Under the pieces are notes generated by a model, which saw only the letters and a program-made list of their open reading frames with translations, was not told the origin of the DNA and did no database searches. Both the position numbers and the translations under genes were made by a program. From the NCBI GenBank assembly GCA_016928155.1, contig JAFGLG010000006.1, positions 1 through 64,000 on the forward strand: a stretch of DNA of 64,000 nucleotides, written 5' to 3'. This stretch comes from Candidatus Woesearchaeota archaeon (lineage in GTDB: Archaea > Nanobdellota > Nanobdellia > Woesearchaeales > JAFGLG01). This document shows, piece by piece, positions 1 through 8,381 of this stretch (its first letter is position 1; every line of letters begins with the position of its first letter).

Positions 1-1061
1 GCTTCCTCATACTGGTACTCCAGCCCTGTCATGTTGCCGAAATATGTTGATAGGTTGAGTGTCTTGTTCTCCCCTGGTGCGATATGGAGGTCAGGTATGA
101 AAGCTGTTAGTGCGAGCTCTGTGATGTTTGTCTTATTCTCTGCGAAGTATGTGTATGTGACCGATTCCAGGTTGAGCTGGACATCCTCGATTTCTATTCT
201 CAGGTCGAATTCAGGTTTCTTGAGCACTATCGCGCATGTCTCGTCGCATGTGTCTTGGAAAAGGAAAAGCGGCATTGTCATGTTCTGTGTCTGGTTTGTC
301 TCATTGAGGGTGGCATTGACAGAGAGGTTGCCGGGCAGGGTGAGATTGCCGGAGAGATTGAGAGTCAGGTTCTCTGTCAGATTCAGTGTTAGGTTGTCAG
401 AGAGATTGAGCGTCAGATTGTCAGTGAGATTGAATGAGAGATTGTCTGTGAGGTTCATGGTGAGATTGCCAGAGAGATTAAGAGTCAGGTTTTGTGTGAA
501 GTTCATGGTTAGATTGTCAGACAGGTTTAGCAGGAGGTTTGAGATGTTCAGCGACAGGTTGTCTGTGAGGTTGTCTGGACCATTGGTCATGTTGGGTGTC
601 ATGTTGTATGATGGATTGCCATTTTCAGGCGGATTTTCAGTCTGCTGGGTGGTATTTTCCTGATCTCCTGTCTCCACAGGTATGCTGAATGCCAGGCCTG
701 TTATGTGGAATATGCCTCCTTTTTCCATGGGTTTCTCGACTATCAGATGTCTCTTCTCTCCGTCTTCCATATACACCTTGAAATATCCCTCTCCGGCTGC
801 GGTCCCTGAGAGCCTGACTGAGGTTATCGTCGCATTTGGCGGCAGCGTGGTGAGCCCTATGGTGTATGTTCCTGACTGGTTTGTCGAGATGTTCAGCAGT
901 TCTGTGTTCTTCTTCACAGTGCCTATTGAGAGTCCTGTTATGTGGGGGCTCTGCATGTAGATGTAGATGCTGGCTGACACGAGGACAAGCAGCAGGGATG
1001 CTATGGCCAGTATCATCTGGTTTTTCCTGTTCTCTATCCATCTATCCTTTTTATTATGCAT
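1..1061 (-). CDS. Membrane-anchored secreted protein with tandem N-glycosylation sequon array (partial)
   Basis: The reading frame is open from ATG at 1061 to the left window edge (353 codons seen). Residues about 16-37 form one hydrophobic segment after a charged N-terminus, so the rest is probably outside the cell. Residues 164-239 are an almost uninterrupted tetrapeptide repeat of the form N-L-[S/T]-x giving 19 N-x-S/T sequons spaced four residues apart; further sequons lie on both sides. After it come a Cys pair (D-T-C-D-E-T-C) and the start of a domain with the pattern L-S-x-Y-F, like the cadherin-type domain of the 13544-16831 protein. The start overlaps the stop of the upstream HTH gene, so the two form an operon. 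The function is unknown; a heavily glycosylated stalk or surface-layer role is inference. Confidence 0.85.
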   Translation of the reverse strand, partial: MHNKKDRWIENRKNQMILAIASLLLVLVSASIYIYMQSPHITGLSIGTVKKNTELLNISTNQSGTYTIGLTTLPPNATITSVRLSGTAAGEGYFKVYMEDGEKRHLIVEKPMEKGGIFHITGLAFSIPVETGDQENTTQQTENPPENGNPSYNMTPNMTNGPDNLTDNLSLNISNLLLNLSDNLTMNFTQNLTLNLSGNLTMNLTDNLSFNLTDNLTLNLSDNLTLNLTENLTLNLSGNLTLPGNLSVNATLNETNQTQNMTMPLFLFQDTCDETCAIVLKKPEFDLRIEIEDVQLNLESVTYTYFAENKTNITELALTAFIPDLHIAPGENKTLNLSTYFGNMTGLEYQYEE

Positions 1062-1602
1062 TGTGTTTCTTCTTGCCCTTGTTGTAGCTTGTCCAGATTG
1101 TCCTTGGATCCCTGCCGATCGAATTCCCTATCTGTGTGAATGAGAGTTCCAGCTCATCATGCATGAATATTGTCAGCACCTCAAGCGCCCCTGCCTCTCT
1201 GTGCTGGAATATCGCGATAGGTATCACTTTTTTGTCAGCTGGAGGGAATGGTGCAGGATGTTTTTTCTGTGACTTGTCATATGTCGCCCAGATTGTGCGG
1301 TCATTCCTGTACAGCATCTTCGCTATCTCAGAATTTTTCATGCAGAGGTTCTCTTTCATGTATTTTACAATGCTTTCAAGCACGCCGAGTTCGCTGCTGA
1401 ATATCTGGATGGGAAGCATAGGCTTCTCTTTCTCTGTCATCATCTGTGCAAGAATTCTCAGCATCTCTTTCTCTGAGATGCCTCTTTTGGTGATGTAATT
1501 TTTCAGCGCATGCCTTATCAGGCCAAGGTCCTGGTCCAGAATTAGATTGGCAGAGCTATTTGTACCCCCTTCTGCCCGTTCTTCGCCTCTTTTCCTCTCC
1601 AA
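1054..1602 (-). CDS. Two-repeat helix-turn-helix DNA-binding protein
   Basis: This 182-residue protein contains two similar segments of about 60 residues (roughly 82-130 and 131-180). Each begins with P-I-x-I-F, has a helical stretch, then an 'S-E-I-A/T-Q-I-G' turn and ends in 'R-[ND]-D/P-R-T-I-W-x-x-Y-[DN]-K'. The R-T-I-W motif in both copies looks like the recognition helix of a sigma-region-4-like or Fis-like HTH, so the protein could bind two half sites. It heads a two-gene operon with the sequon-repeat protein, overlapping it by 8 bases. The upstream region carries phased palindromic repeats that are good candidates for its own operators. The exact family name is not recognised; a DNA-binding regulator is well supported by the motif, autoregulation is inference. 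Confidence 0.75.
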   Translation of the reverse strand: MERKRGEERAEGGTNSSANLILDQDLGLIRHALKNYITKRGISEKEMLRILAQMMTEKEKPMLPIQIFSSELGVLESIVKYMKENLCMKNSEIAKMLYRNDRTIWATYDKSQKKHPAPFPPADKKVIPIAIFQHREAGALEVLTIFMHDELELSFTQIGNSIGRDPRTIWTSYNKGKKKHNA

Positions 1603-1643
1603 AAATACTACCCTGTTTCTGTCGAAGTTAATGGATTGCTATT

Positions 1644-1808
1644 TACTCATTAAATAAGAATTTATTTATAAATGTTTTGAATTATATACTTATTAAATAA
1701 GAAATAATACTCACCAAATATGAAAAAAACCAACATAAATCTTATTTAAACAGAAAAAATTAGATTAAATACCTATTAAATATGAAAAATATACTTATTG
1801 AATAAGAA
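1644..1808. promoter_or_regulatory. Phased operator-like direct repeats upstream of the HTH gene
   Basis: Five copies of a 17-base repeat, best form TACTTATTAAATAAGAA, start at 1644, 1687, 1708, 1770 and 1792. The starts are 43, 21, 62 and 22 bases apart, close to multiples of 21 (two helical turns). The core CTTATTnAATAAG is a palindrome, exact in the copies at 1687 and 1792. A sixth, weaker inverted match begins at 1741. The stretch lies between the UMP kinase gene end and the HTH gene start. Binding by the HTH protein is inferred. Confidence 0.7.
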
Positions 1809-1836
1809 AGCATTTTGTCTGTGGATTAACAGATCA

Positions 1837-2502
1837 TTAATTGATTATTGTGCCTGAGTATTTTTTCATGAGAAGATAGTTCTTGACATTGGCCAGGTCC
1901 CTTCCGTCCATCAGCACAACTGATATGCTTTTTCTCTTGGCCAGTTTTGAGGCGACCGGATCAAAAGGTGCATGCATGCCTGGCTTCCACTTACGACCGA
2001 TGATGTCAAGATACCCATCCCAGCTTATCGATTTGATGGCTTTCGCACCCTTATGCTTTGAAGGGTCCTTGTCATACAGGTATTTTATGTTGGAAAGGTT
2101 CAATACTTGTTTTGCTCCATATTCTGCTGCAAGGTGCACTGCATCATAGTCTGTGCTCCATCCCGGCTTCCACCCTCCTGCGACAATGATCCTCTTGCGT
2201 GTCTTCACCTTGAATGGCTCTGTCAATATCTTAGGATATGCCTTGTCCTTAAACACAGACTTGATATAGAATGCATTGAGGTATGTCGCATAGATTCCCA
2301 TCCGGTCTAGCTCAGGAGGGTCCTGGTTGAAAGGCGAGAGCGCATCACGATAGTCCCTGCAGACCCTGCCCCCGCCGCACACTATGATGACTCTCTCTTT
2401 TTTTGCTGCCCAGAGCACAAGCTCCTTGAATCTTTTGACGAAACAGGTATCAATCTTTCCTGGATTGATTACTGACCCGCCTAATGATATCACGAGTGTC
2501 AT
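1837..2502 (-). CDS. pyrH: UMP kinase, archaeal type
   Basis: The protein (221 residues) phosphorylates UMP to UDP in the cytoplasm for pyrimidine nucleotide synthesis. It belongs to the amino-acid kinase family: the N-terminal 'VISLGGSV' phosphate loop, 'IIVCGGGRVCRDY' and the later 'KQVLNLSNIKYLYDKDP' and 'FDPVASKLAKRKSISVVLMDGRD' segments match the archaeal PyrH pattern and length. A longer upstream frame exists, but the family begins at MTLVISLGG, whose ATG overlaps the stop codon of the preceding SMR gene as ATGA. It is therefore the last gene of a three-gene coupled operon with two small membrane transporters. CTP synthase, the next but one step of the pathway, is encoded about 4 kb away on the same strand. 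Confidence 0.93.
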   Translation of the reverse strand: MTLVISLGGSVINPGKIDTCFVKRFKELVLWAAKKERVIIVCGGGRVCRDYRDALSPFNQDPPELDRMGIYATYLNAFYIKSVFKDKAYPKILTEPFKVKTRKRIIVAGGWKPGWSTDYDAVHLAAEYGAKQVLNLSNIKYLYDKDPSKHKGAKAIKSISWDGYLDIIGRKWKPGMHAPFDPVASKLAKRKSISVVLMDGRDLANVKNYLLMKKYSGTIIN

Positions 2503-2846
2503 GCTCCAGCCCCGATAAGTGTCACTCCCATGATTATTGATGTCACGCCCAGGTATTTGTACACGTTCATCTTCTCTTTCAGGTGGATTATCGAAAGCAG
2601 GATGACCCAGATGTAGCTGAGTGATACAAAAGGGTACATCACAGAGACCGGCCCGTACCTGAGTGCGATGATGCATGGTATCGTCGATATTCCGTAAAGC
2701 ACGACCCCGAAAATGAGCCAGTGATTCTTGATGAGCTTCAATGGGTTCAGGCTTATCTTGCCAGAAGCAAATTTCAGGAATAGCGCTCCGTAAGCCCCGA
2801 TAAGTGTCCCGACGACAACCAGCCCGATTCCGAAGAGAAGACTCAT
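2499..2846 (-). CDS. SMR/EamA-like small membrane protein, second of a pair
   Basis: This 115-residue protein is almost wholly hydrophobic with four predicted membrane helices. It carries the SMR-type features 'GALFLKFASGKISLNPLKLIKNHWLIFGVVLYG' (helix 1-2 region) and 'RYGPVSVMYPFVSLSYIWVILLS' (helix 3, like the L-S-x-x-Y-P signature). It overlaps the previous SMR-like gene by ATGA and overlaps pyrH the same way. Two adjacent, divergent single-repeat subunits suggest a heterodimeric carrier, as known for paired SMR genes and ArnE/ArnF; the substrate cannot be told. The start is chosen at MSLLFGIG because the overlap and the hydrophobic start fit. Confidence 0.82.
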   Translation of the reverse strand: MSLLFGIGLVVVGTLIGAYGALFLKFASGKISLNPLKLIKNHWLIFGVVLYGISTIPCIIALRYGPVSVMYPFVSLSYIWVILLSIIHLKEKMNVYKYLGVTSIIMGVTLIGAGA

Positions 2847-3220
2847 TTCCTGCCTCCGGCTGACCCATAGCCTATTGAGCTGACTCCTGCCAGTATCAGC
2901 GCCACACCGCCCCATTTGAGCATGGTCATCATCTCGCTCAGGAGCCACATCGACAAAAATGAGACCCACACATAGCTCATGCCCACAACCGGATAGAGGA
3001 CAGATAATTCCCCGTGTTTGAGCGCGATTATCAGCATTGCAGCGGCCGCACAGTACAATAATATCCCGACGATGAGATGATGGTTCAGGATCAGAGAGAT
3101 GAGATTGGGCTCAAGTTTGGAAGAGGCAAGTTTCCATGATATCTGGGCAAATCCTATGAGAACTGTGCTTAGCATCACTAATCCTATTGCCCACGGCTTT
3201 GTGGCCTTTTTGCTCTTCAT
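2843..3220 (-). CDS. SMR/EamA-like small membrane protein, first of a pair
   Basis: The 125-residue protein has four hydrophobic helices. 'ISWKLASSKLEPNLISLILNHHLIVGILLY' and 'KHGELSVLYPVVGMSYVWVSFLSMWLL' correspond closely to the same regions of its downstream neighbour, so the two are paralogues. The N-terminus begins with a positive stretch (MKSKKATKPW), which helps fix orientation in the membrane. A GGTGG ribosome-binding sequence lies just before the ATG, and an AT-rich TATA-like sequence (TTTTTATATC) lies about 40 bases upstream. It heads the operon with the second SMR-like gene and pyrH. The substrate is unknown. Confidence 0.82.
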   Translation of the reverse strand: MKSKKATKPWAIGLVMLSTVLIGFAQISWKLASSKLEPNLISLILNHHLIVGILLYCAAAAMLIIALKHGELSVLYPVVGMSYVWVSFLSMWLLSEMMTMLKWGGVALILAGVSSIGYGSAGGRK

Positions 3221-3278
3221 TCCCCCACCAGGTCGCTTTCATGGGAGTATGATATAAAAATCTATTGTTTTGGGCGTT

Positions 3279-5006
3279 TTAAGCCTTCAGAATTATCTCG
3301 ATTATCCTGGCAAATGCCGGCCTTGTTATCAGCACTCCGATTGTCACGCCGACTATTGTCGTGAGCGCGAGGCCTTTCACAAGTCCTGCTCCTGCGAACC
3401 AGAGGGGGAGCATGGCAACGACTGTTGTGGTGTATGCGACTATGATGATGAAGAACGCTTTCTTGATCCTCTGTCTCCAGTCAAGTATCTCCTCGTTCTT
3501 CTTCCTGTCTGCAAGGGTCTCGTCTGTGATGACTATCTGGTCATCCACTCCTGTTCCTACTGCGACGATTATTCCTGCGATTGCTGCGATGTCCAGGTTC
3601 CAGCCGATCAGCGCTGCAAAACCCAGGAGCACGATCACTTCGCTCACCATTGTGACTACGACTGGCACTATTATCTGCCACACCCTGTATCTTATGTAGA
3701 TGACCAGTGCAACTGCAAGTATTGATACCAGGCCGATGAGGAGCGCGCTCTTTGTGAATTCCTCCCCGAGCACTGGTGAGATTGAGTCTGATTTGATGAT
3801 ATGCAGCTTGACAGGAAGGCTTCCTGTTATCAGGATTGTCTGCAGTCTCTTCATGTTCTTTGCTGAGTCCTGCACTGCCTCTTCATACATGACTCCTGTC
3901 CCTGACCCGGATATCGCGATGTCTGTTATTGCCCTGCCTTTCAGGTCTGCTGCTATATTGAGCTGGTCTACGAGCACGTCATCCAGGTACAGGTCAAGCT
4001 TCTGTGAGAGGTATTCTTCCCCGTTTTCTGAGAGAACCACATCCAGGCCGCTTGTGATGTCTGCCTGTCTCTGTGCCGCCTCTGGGCTGAGTGATATTGA
4101 GAATGTGAATTGGCAGTAATATCTTCCGTCTGAGGATTGCCCGCACCCCCTTTGTGGGTCTATGGCGAATGCGCACTGCGCTGATCTGCAAACATAGGAT
4201 ATGTCATCTCCGCCGAAGAAGACTGTCTCATTGCCTATCCTTGCTTCGAACTTGCCTTGCTTGGCTATGAGTTCCTGCACTTCCTCCTCATTTGCGCCGG
4301 CTATCTCGACAAGTATGTATTTTGCGCCTGAGAACGGATTATACACCGGCTTCACGATTATATCGGTCAGGCCGAAAACATTGAGCCTCTCTTTCATATT
4401 GTCCACGACGACAGAGAATGTCTCATCATCCACTTCCTGCTCCGGCTCCAGGAGGACTCTTGTGCCGCCCTGGAGGTCAAGCCCTTTCCTTAGGTTTGTC
4501 TTGGGTGCATCATAGACGCTGAGCCCCAGGTCGACTTCCTTGTCCCACAGGTACTCCTTCTCTGTCTTCGGCACCTGGATGTATGTCGTCACATTGAATG
4601 TCTCATTGGTCTCATTGTCGGATACCTGCTCCACAGTTTCGACTGTTTCATTCTCATCAAGTATTATTAGGTTATATGGGACATCAAGCTCCAGCCTGTA
4701 GACCTGCTTGTTTGTCTTCAGTGTGATTGTTGTGTTCCATTCCAGGCCTCTCTGTATGTCATAGAAATCCTTGGCATCTTCGACAGGGAGGTTGTTGAGA
4801 GCCAATACCCTCTCTTTTGCCATCGGTGTTGATGTTGGTGAAGGGTTCGCTATTCCTGCAAGCTCTGCTGAGGAGTTCTTGCCCACAGCCCTTATTGTCG
4901 CCCCTTCATTCCAGAAATTCGGGTATATCGCGACAGCTGAGAGCAGGAGCACTGCGAGTAGTATGATCACTCTCAGGTCCTTGAATATCTTTTTGATCCG
5001 CTTCAT
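3279..5006 (-). CDS. secD: Protein-export membrane protein SecD
   Basis: SecD (575 residues) works with SecF beside the SecYE translocon to help protein export, in the cytoplasmic membrane. One helix near the N-terminus is followed by a long extracellular domain that includes 'LRKGLDLQGGTRVLLEP', the conserved SecD D1 motif. Five more helices at the C-terminus contain 'GWNLDIAAIAGIIVAVGTGVDDQIVITDE', the RND-type helix 4 motif with the key Asp residues. The ATG at 5006 shares a base with the SecF stop codon (TAATG), which decides the start over a longer frame. The extracellular part holds a Cys pair (about residues 282-287 and further on) that is unusual for bacteria. The order secF-secD is the usual archaeal arrangement. 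Confidence 0.95.
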   Translation of the reverse strand: MKRIKKIFKDLRVIILLAVLLLSAVAIYPNFWNEGATIRAVGKNSSAELAGIANPSPTSTPMAKERVLALNNLPVEDAKDFYDIQRGLEWNTTITLKTNKQVYRLELDVPYNLIILDENETVETVEQVSDNETNETFNVTTYIQVPKTEKEYLWDKEVDLGLSVYDAPKTNLRKGLDLQGGTRVLLEPEQEVDDETFSVVVDNMKERLNVFGLTDIIVKPVYNPFSGAKYILVEIAGANEEEVQELIAKQGKFEARIGNETVFFGGDDISYVCRSAQCAFAIDPQRGCGQSSDGRYYCQFTFSISLSPEAAQRQADITSGLDVVLSENGEEYLSQKLDLYLDDVLVDQLNIAADLKGRAITDIAISGSGTGVMYEEAVQDSAKNMKRLQTILITGSLPVKLHIIKSDSISPVLGEEFTKSALLIGLVSILAVALVIYIRYRVWQIIVPVVVTMVSEVIVLLGFAALIGWNLDIAAIAGIIVAVGTGVDDQIVITDETLADRKKNEEILDWRQRIKKAFFIIIVAYTTTVVAMLPLWFAGAGLVKGLALTTIVGVTIGVLITRPAFARIIEIILKA

Positions 5007-5992
5007 TATGTCTTGCCCTTGTTTTCCAGATGCCATCTTAGTATGGGCGCGTTCTGGAACCATGTGAATATGAGGTCAAAGAACAGTCCTAATGCGAGTA
5101 TGAACATTATCTCCTTGAGTGCCGCCGATGTTGTGAAGAAGTATGCTATGAGGACTGCCGCAAAGCTTGTTAGGGTCATTGTGAGGCCGGTCTTCATCGC
5201 CTTGATTATCCTGTCATAAACTGTTCCTTCTTTTCCTCTCAGCACCCTTGTGGTCAGTAGGATGTCAGTGTCTACTGAGTATCCTATGAGCATCAGGAAT
5301 CCTGCGATTCCTGCTGTATTGAGCTTCATGCCCAATAGGATGACGACTGCCAATGGGGCTATCATGTCTGAGAATGCCGCCAGTATCACAAATAGGCTCG
5401 GCACGATTGATCTGAAGTAGATGAATATGGTTATGCCCATGAAGACAAAAGCTATCAGGATTGCGATCAGCGCTTCCTTGAAGAAGCTCTCTCCGAGGTT
5501 GGAGCCCATCACCTCGACGCGGTATTCATATTTGTCCAGGCTTCCGAATCTCTGCTCGAGCAGTCCGATGAGGTTATCAGGGTTCTCGTCGCTTGATTCG
5601 GCGATTATCCCTTTGTACTCTCCTGCCTGCGTCAGCTCTCTCACATTGAATTCTGCATCTGAGCTTCTCATCAGGAAGTTCTGGAGGTCATTGATGTCTA
5701 CCTGCTCTGTGATCGGGAGCGTCAGTGATACGCCTCCTTTGAGTGATATCCCTTTTGGTATGAAATCCCCTGTCTGCATGTAACTGTTCCCTATCACTCC
5801 GAGTGAGAGCAGTATCAATAGTATTGTGAAGATTACGAATTTCTTGTAGTGTATGTCATAAACATGGAGGAAGAAGTTCTTGTCTCTCCTGTTGGTCTCC
5901 TCGGCAGGTTTTTCTTCTTCTGCCCTATAGACTTCTAATTGCTTTTCCTGTTTGAAACCGAGCCGTCTTTCCCTTCGAGATAATTTTGCCAT
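5006..5992 (-). CDS. secF: Protein-export membrane protein SecF
   Basis: SecF (about 328 residues) partners SecD in the export complex. The sequence has a charged cytoplasmic N-terminus, a first helix (FVIFTILLILLSLGVIGNSY), the 'GISLKGGVSLTLP' motif and five C-terminal helices with 'GFLMLIGYSVDTDILLTTRVL', the SecF family signature. Two starts are possible: GTG at 6001 and ATG at 5992. ATG 5992 is preferred because GGAG lies four bases before it. It is the first gene of the secFD operon; the leader region to 6195 contains T/G-rich short repeats. Confidence 0.94.
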   Translation of the reverse strand: MAKLSRRERRLGFKQEKQLEVYRAEEEKPAEETNRRDKNFFLHVYDIHYKKFVIFTILLILLSLGVIGNSYMQTGDFIPKGISLKGGVSLTLPITEQVDINDLQNFLMRSSDAEFNVRELTQAGEYKGIIAESSDENPDNLIGLLEQRFGSLDKYEYRVEVMGSNLGESFFKEALIAILIAFVFMGITIFIYFRSIVPSLFVILAAFSDMIAPLAVVILLGMKLNTAGIAGFLMLIGYSVDTDILLTTRVLRGKEGTVYDRIIKAMKTGLTMTLTSFAAVLIAYFFTTSAALKEIMFILALGLFFDLIFTWFQNAPILRWHLENKGKT

Positions 5993-6032
5993 GATCTCCA
6001 CTATGGTTATGATTGATGATTTTTTATTTGAA

Positions 6033-6095
6033 TGTTTGCTTGGATGTTTAGTTAAATGTTTGTTTGGATGTTTGACTGTTTGTTTGGCTATTTTA
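6033..6095. repeat. Short T/G-rich degenerate repeats upstream of secF
   Basis: The units ATGTTTGCTTGGATGTTTA and ATGTTTGTTTGGATGTTTGA follow each other about 24 bases apart, with further TGTTTGTTTGG copies. The stretch lies in the leader or promoter region of the secFD operon. No known element is recognised; it may be simple slippage sequence. Confidence 0.5.
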
Positions 6096-6195
6096 TTGAT
6101 TATTATTTAAAAAGCATTTATAAAATTGACTTTAGCTGAGAAAAAGCCCTTATTAATAAATTTTCCCATTAATATTCACTGCAAAAGCACGAATT

Positions 6196-7860
6196 TCAGG
6201 GTTTTAGCCTCTCCTTCGCTGCTTTAAGCAATCCATGAAACAATGGTGCCGGTCTTGTCGGCCTTGACTTGAATTCAGGATGGGATTGGGTCCCGACGAA
6301 ATATGGGTGCGTGGGGAGCTCCATGAATTCCATGAGTCTGCGGTCAGGTGAGGCGCCTGAGAACAGCATGCCTGCATTTTCCAGCTTCTTTATGAATTCC
6401 GGATTCACTTCATATCTGTGCCTATGCCTCTCGCTCACCTGGTCCTGCCCATACAGCAGATGCACTTTTGTTCCTTGTTTCAATTTTGCCGGATAAGCTC
6501 CGAGTCTCATTGTGGCCCCGTACTGGGACTTGGCGATCAGCTCTTTCTGCTCAGGCAGTATATCGATCACAGGATATCTTGTCGATGGGTCTATCTCAGT
6601 TGTATTGGCCCCTTCCATGCCGCATACATGCCTTGCGAACTCGACCACTGCAAGCTGCATCCCGTAGCAGAGCCCGAGATAGGGTATCATGTTCTCTCTG
6701 CAGTATTGTATCGCAGATATCTTCCCCTCGACACCTGACCCGCCGAATCCTCCCGGCACTATCACGCCATGCAGATTGTCAAGATTCTTGAGTCTTGATC
6801 TGTCCTTCTCGAAATCCTTGGAATCTATCCATTCTATGTGCGGCTTGAGCCCCACTGCCCATGCTGCATGCTTGACTGATTCTATGACTGACACATATGA
6901 ATCCTCAAGAGTGAAGTCTCCTATGTCGAAGTATTTCCCGATTATCCCTATCTTGGCTTCTTGTCTGCATGATTTTATCTTGTCGACAAATGCTTTCCAT
7001 GATTCCAGCTTGCCTTCATCGTATGGCACATTGAACATCTTCATGAGATTCCTGCAGAAGCCTTGGCTCTGGAATATCAGGGGCACTTCGTATATTGTCC
7101 CGGCATCTGGGCTGGATATGACATTATCAGGCTCGATGTTGCAGAACATGGCAAGCTTCTTCTTTCTCACATCGTCGACAGGCTGTGTTCCTCTGCACAC
7201 AAGAAAATCCGGCTGTATCCCGACTGAATTGAGCGCCCTCACAGAATGTTGTGTCGGCTTTGTCTTCATCTCGCCTATGTTGCCCGGTATCGGGAGGTAT
7301 GAGACATGCACGAATGCCACTTTCTCTTTGCTCATCTTCATCTCACGCAGGGCTTCAAGGAAGAGTATGTTCTGGTAGTCGCCGATTGTCCCGCCGACCT
7401 CGATCAGCACAAAGTCCGCATTCGCGTCTTTTGCTACCTTCATTATGCGGAGCTTGACTTCCTGCGGTATGTGCGGGATCACCTCGACACATTTCCCCCC
7501 GTATTCCAGGTTTCTCTCGCGCTGGATGACTGAAAGATAGACTTGGCCTGTGGTGATATTGTTCTCTTTCATCATAGCCACATCGAGGAATCTCTCATAA
7601 TTCCCCAGGTCCTGATCAGTTTCTCCCCCATCTTCTGTGACAAACACCTCGCCGTGCTCTGTGGGTCTCATCGTCCCAGCATCCACGTTTATATATGGGT
7701 CTATCTTGATTGATGTCACCTGATAGCCTTGTGCCTGGAGAAGTTTCCCGAGAGAGCTTGTCACAGTCCCTTTCCCGAGGCCCGACAGCACGCCCCCTGT
7801 GACAACGATATAATTGGTCTTTCCGACCATATACCCTTCCATTCCATCTTCTCCTAGCAT
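6196..7860 (-). CDS. pyrG: CTP synthase (glutamine-hydrolysing)
   Basis: CTP synthase (554 residues) makes CTP from UTP, ATP and glutamine. The N-terminal synthetase domain has 'VVTGGVLSGLGKGTVTSSLG' and 'IKIDPYINVDAGTM', followed by 'EHGEVFVTEDGGETDQDLG'. The C-terminal class-I glutamine amidotransferase domain shows the 'PGGFGGSG' loop and the nucleophile motif 'GLCYGMQ', with the 'SHPEF' catalytic His-Glu near the end. Length and order match the family. The start at 7860 is supported by GAGGTGA five bases upstream; it adds about 15 residues before the usual start, so an internal ATG remains possible. The gene stands alone between AT-rich spacers. Confidence 0.96.
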   Translation of the reverse strand: MLGEDGMEGYMVGKTNYIVVTGGVLSGLGKGTVTSSLGKLLQAQGYQVTSIKIDPYINVDAGTMRPTEHGEVFVTEDGGETDQDLGNYERFLDVAMMKENNITTGQVYLSVIQRERNLEYGGKCVEVIPHIPQEVKLRIMKVAKDANADFVLIEVGGTIGDYQNILFLEALREMKMSKEKVAFVHVSYLPIPGNIGEMKTKPTQHSVRALNSVGIQPDFLVCRGTQPVDDVRKKKLAMFCNIEPDNVISSPDAGTIYEVPLIFQSQGFCRNLMKMFNVPYDEGKLESWKAFVDKIKSCRQEAKIGIIGKYFDIGDFTLEDSYVSVIESVKHAAWAVGLKPHIEWIDSKDFEKDRSRLKNLDNLHGVIVPGGFGGSGVEGKISAIQYCRENMIPYLGLCYGMQLAVVEFARHVCGMEGANTTEIDPSTRYPVIDILPEQKELIAKSQYGATMRLGAYPAKLKQGTKVHLLYGQDQVSERHRHRYEVNPEFIKKLENAGMLFSGASPDRRLMEFMELPTHPYFVGTQSHPEFKSRPTRPAPLFHGLLKAAKERLKP

Positions 7861-8005
7861 CTTTTCACCTCGTTAATTTTTGCATTCTGCTGGCCGGATC
7901 CTTGTGAAGTCTTGCATGATTCTGCAATTGCTGACAGGGATTCAGATTCTGAGAAAACTATTGTGTGCATTATTTGGAAACGCAATCATCTATATATAAA
8001 TATAT

Positions 8006-8201
8006 CGGTAAATGGAGCTCTGTCCGGAAAGTCATTGGCTTAAGGTCAAAATGCCTTCTCAATAATCAAAAGAATGCGTTGCGAGGGGATGCTCCCTACG
8101 GGAACGCAGCATCTGCTGATATAATAAACTGGCATTTTGAAGCCAATGCATCGAGCTTTAGCGAGATTCCGGACAGAGCCGGTAAATGGAGCTCTGTCCG
8201 G
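8006..8201. repeat. Palindromic element A with 22-bp direct-repeat ends
   Basis: The 520-base spacer 7861-8381 has no convincing gene. It holds a perfect 22-base direct repeat (CGGTAAATGGAGC... ending CTGTCCGG) at 8006-8027 and 8180-8201. Between them is a nested inverted repeat: GCTCTGTCCGGAA pairs with TTCCGGACAGAGC (8167-8179), and CATTGGCTT plus CAAAATGCC pair with GGCATTTTGAAGCCAATG (8131-8148). A core hairpin TCCC-TAC-GGGA sits near 8093. The core resembles the element at 45721-45868, so this is a dispersed repeat, perhaps a MITE or a structured RNA. The remaining 8202-8381 contains only short degenerate GATATGTTGTCAAT repeats. Confidence 0.7.
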
Positions 8202-8381
8202 GATGTAGGTTGGTGGCATTAGGTCAGAGTCCTGATGGGTGATTTTCTGGCTGACAGATGGGAAGCTCCCCGGATGATATGTTGTCAATGTGAGATGTTG
8301 TCAATATGATATGTTACAGATATATCAATAAGGGATTATCAATAAGTGATATGGAAAATTCAGGCAGATTGCTGGGATATT

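Noticed and set aside
31-663. Long plus-strand open frame rich in V-R-L-S-E-R-L repeats
   Set aside because: It is the opposite strand of the sequon array. The minus frame has a start, a membrane helix, coupling to the HTH gene and a sensible protein, so the plus frame is a by-product of the 12-base repeat.
1644-1808. CRISPR array
   Set aside because: The repeats are 17 bases, imperfect, AT-rich and spaced by variable multiples of about 21 bases with no unique spacers and no cas genes near.
1837-2868. N-terminally extended 343-residue UMP kinase
   Set aside because: The extension overlaps the coding sequence of the SMR-like gene in another frame and has no family similarity; the ATG at 2502 fits the family start.
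7965-8288. Two overlapping open frames in the spacer after the CTP synthase gene
   Set aside because: Both run through the palindromic element, have no ribosome-binding site and show no protein-like pattern.
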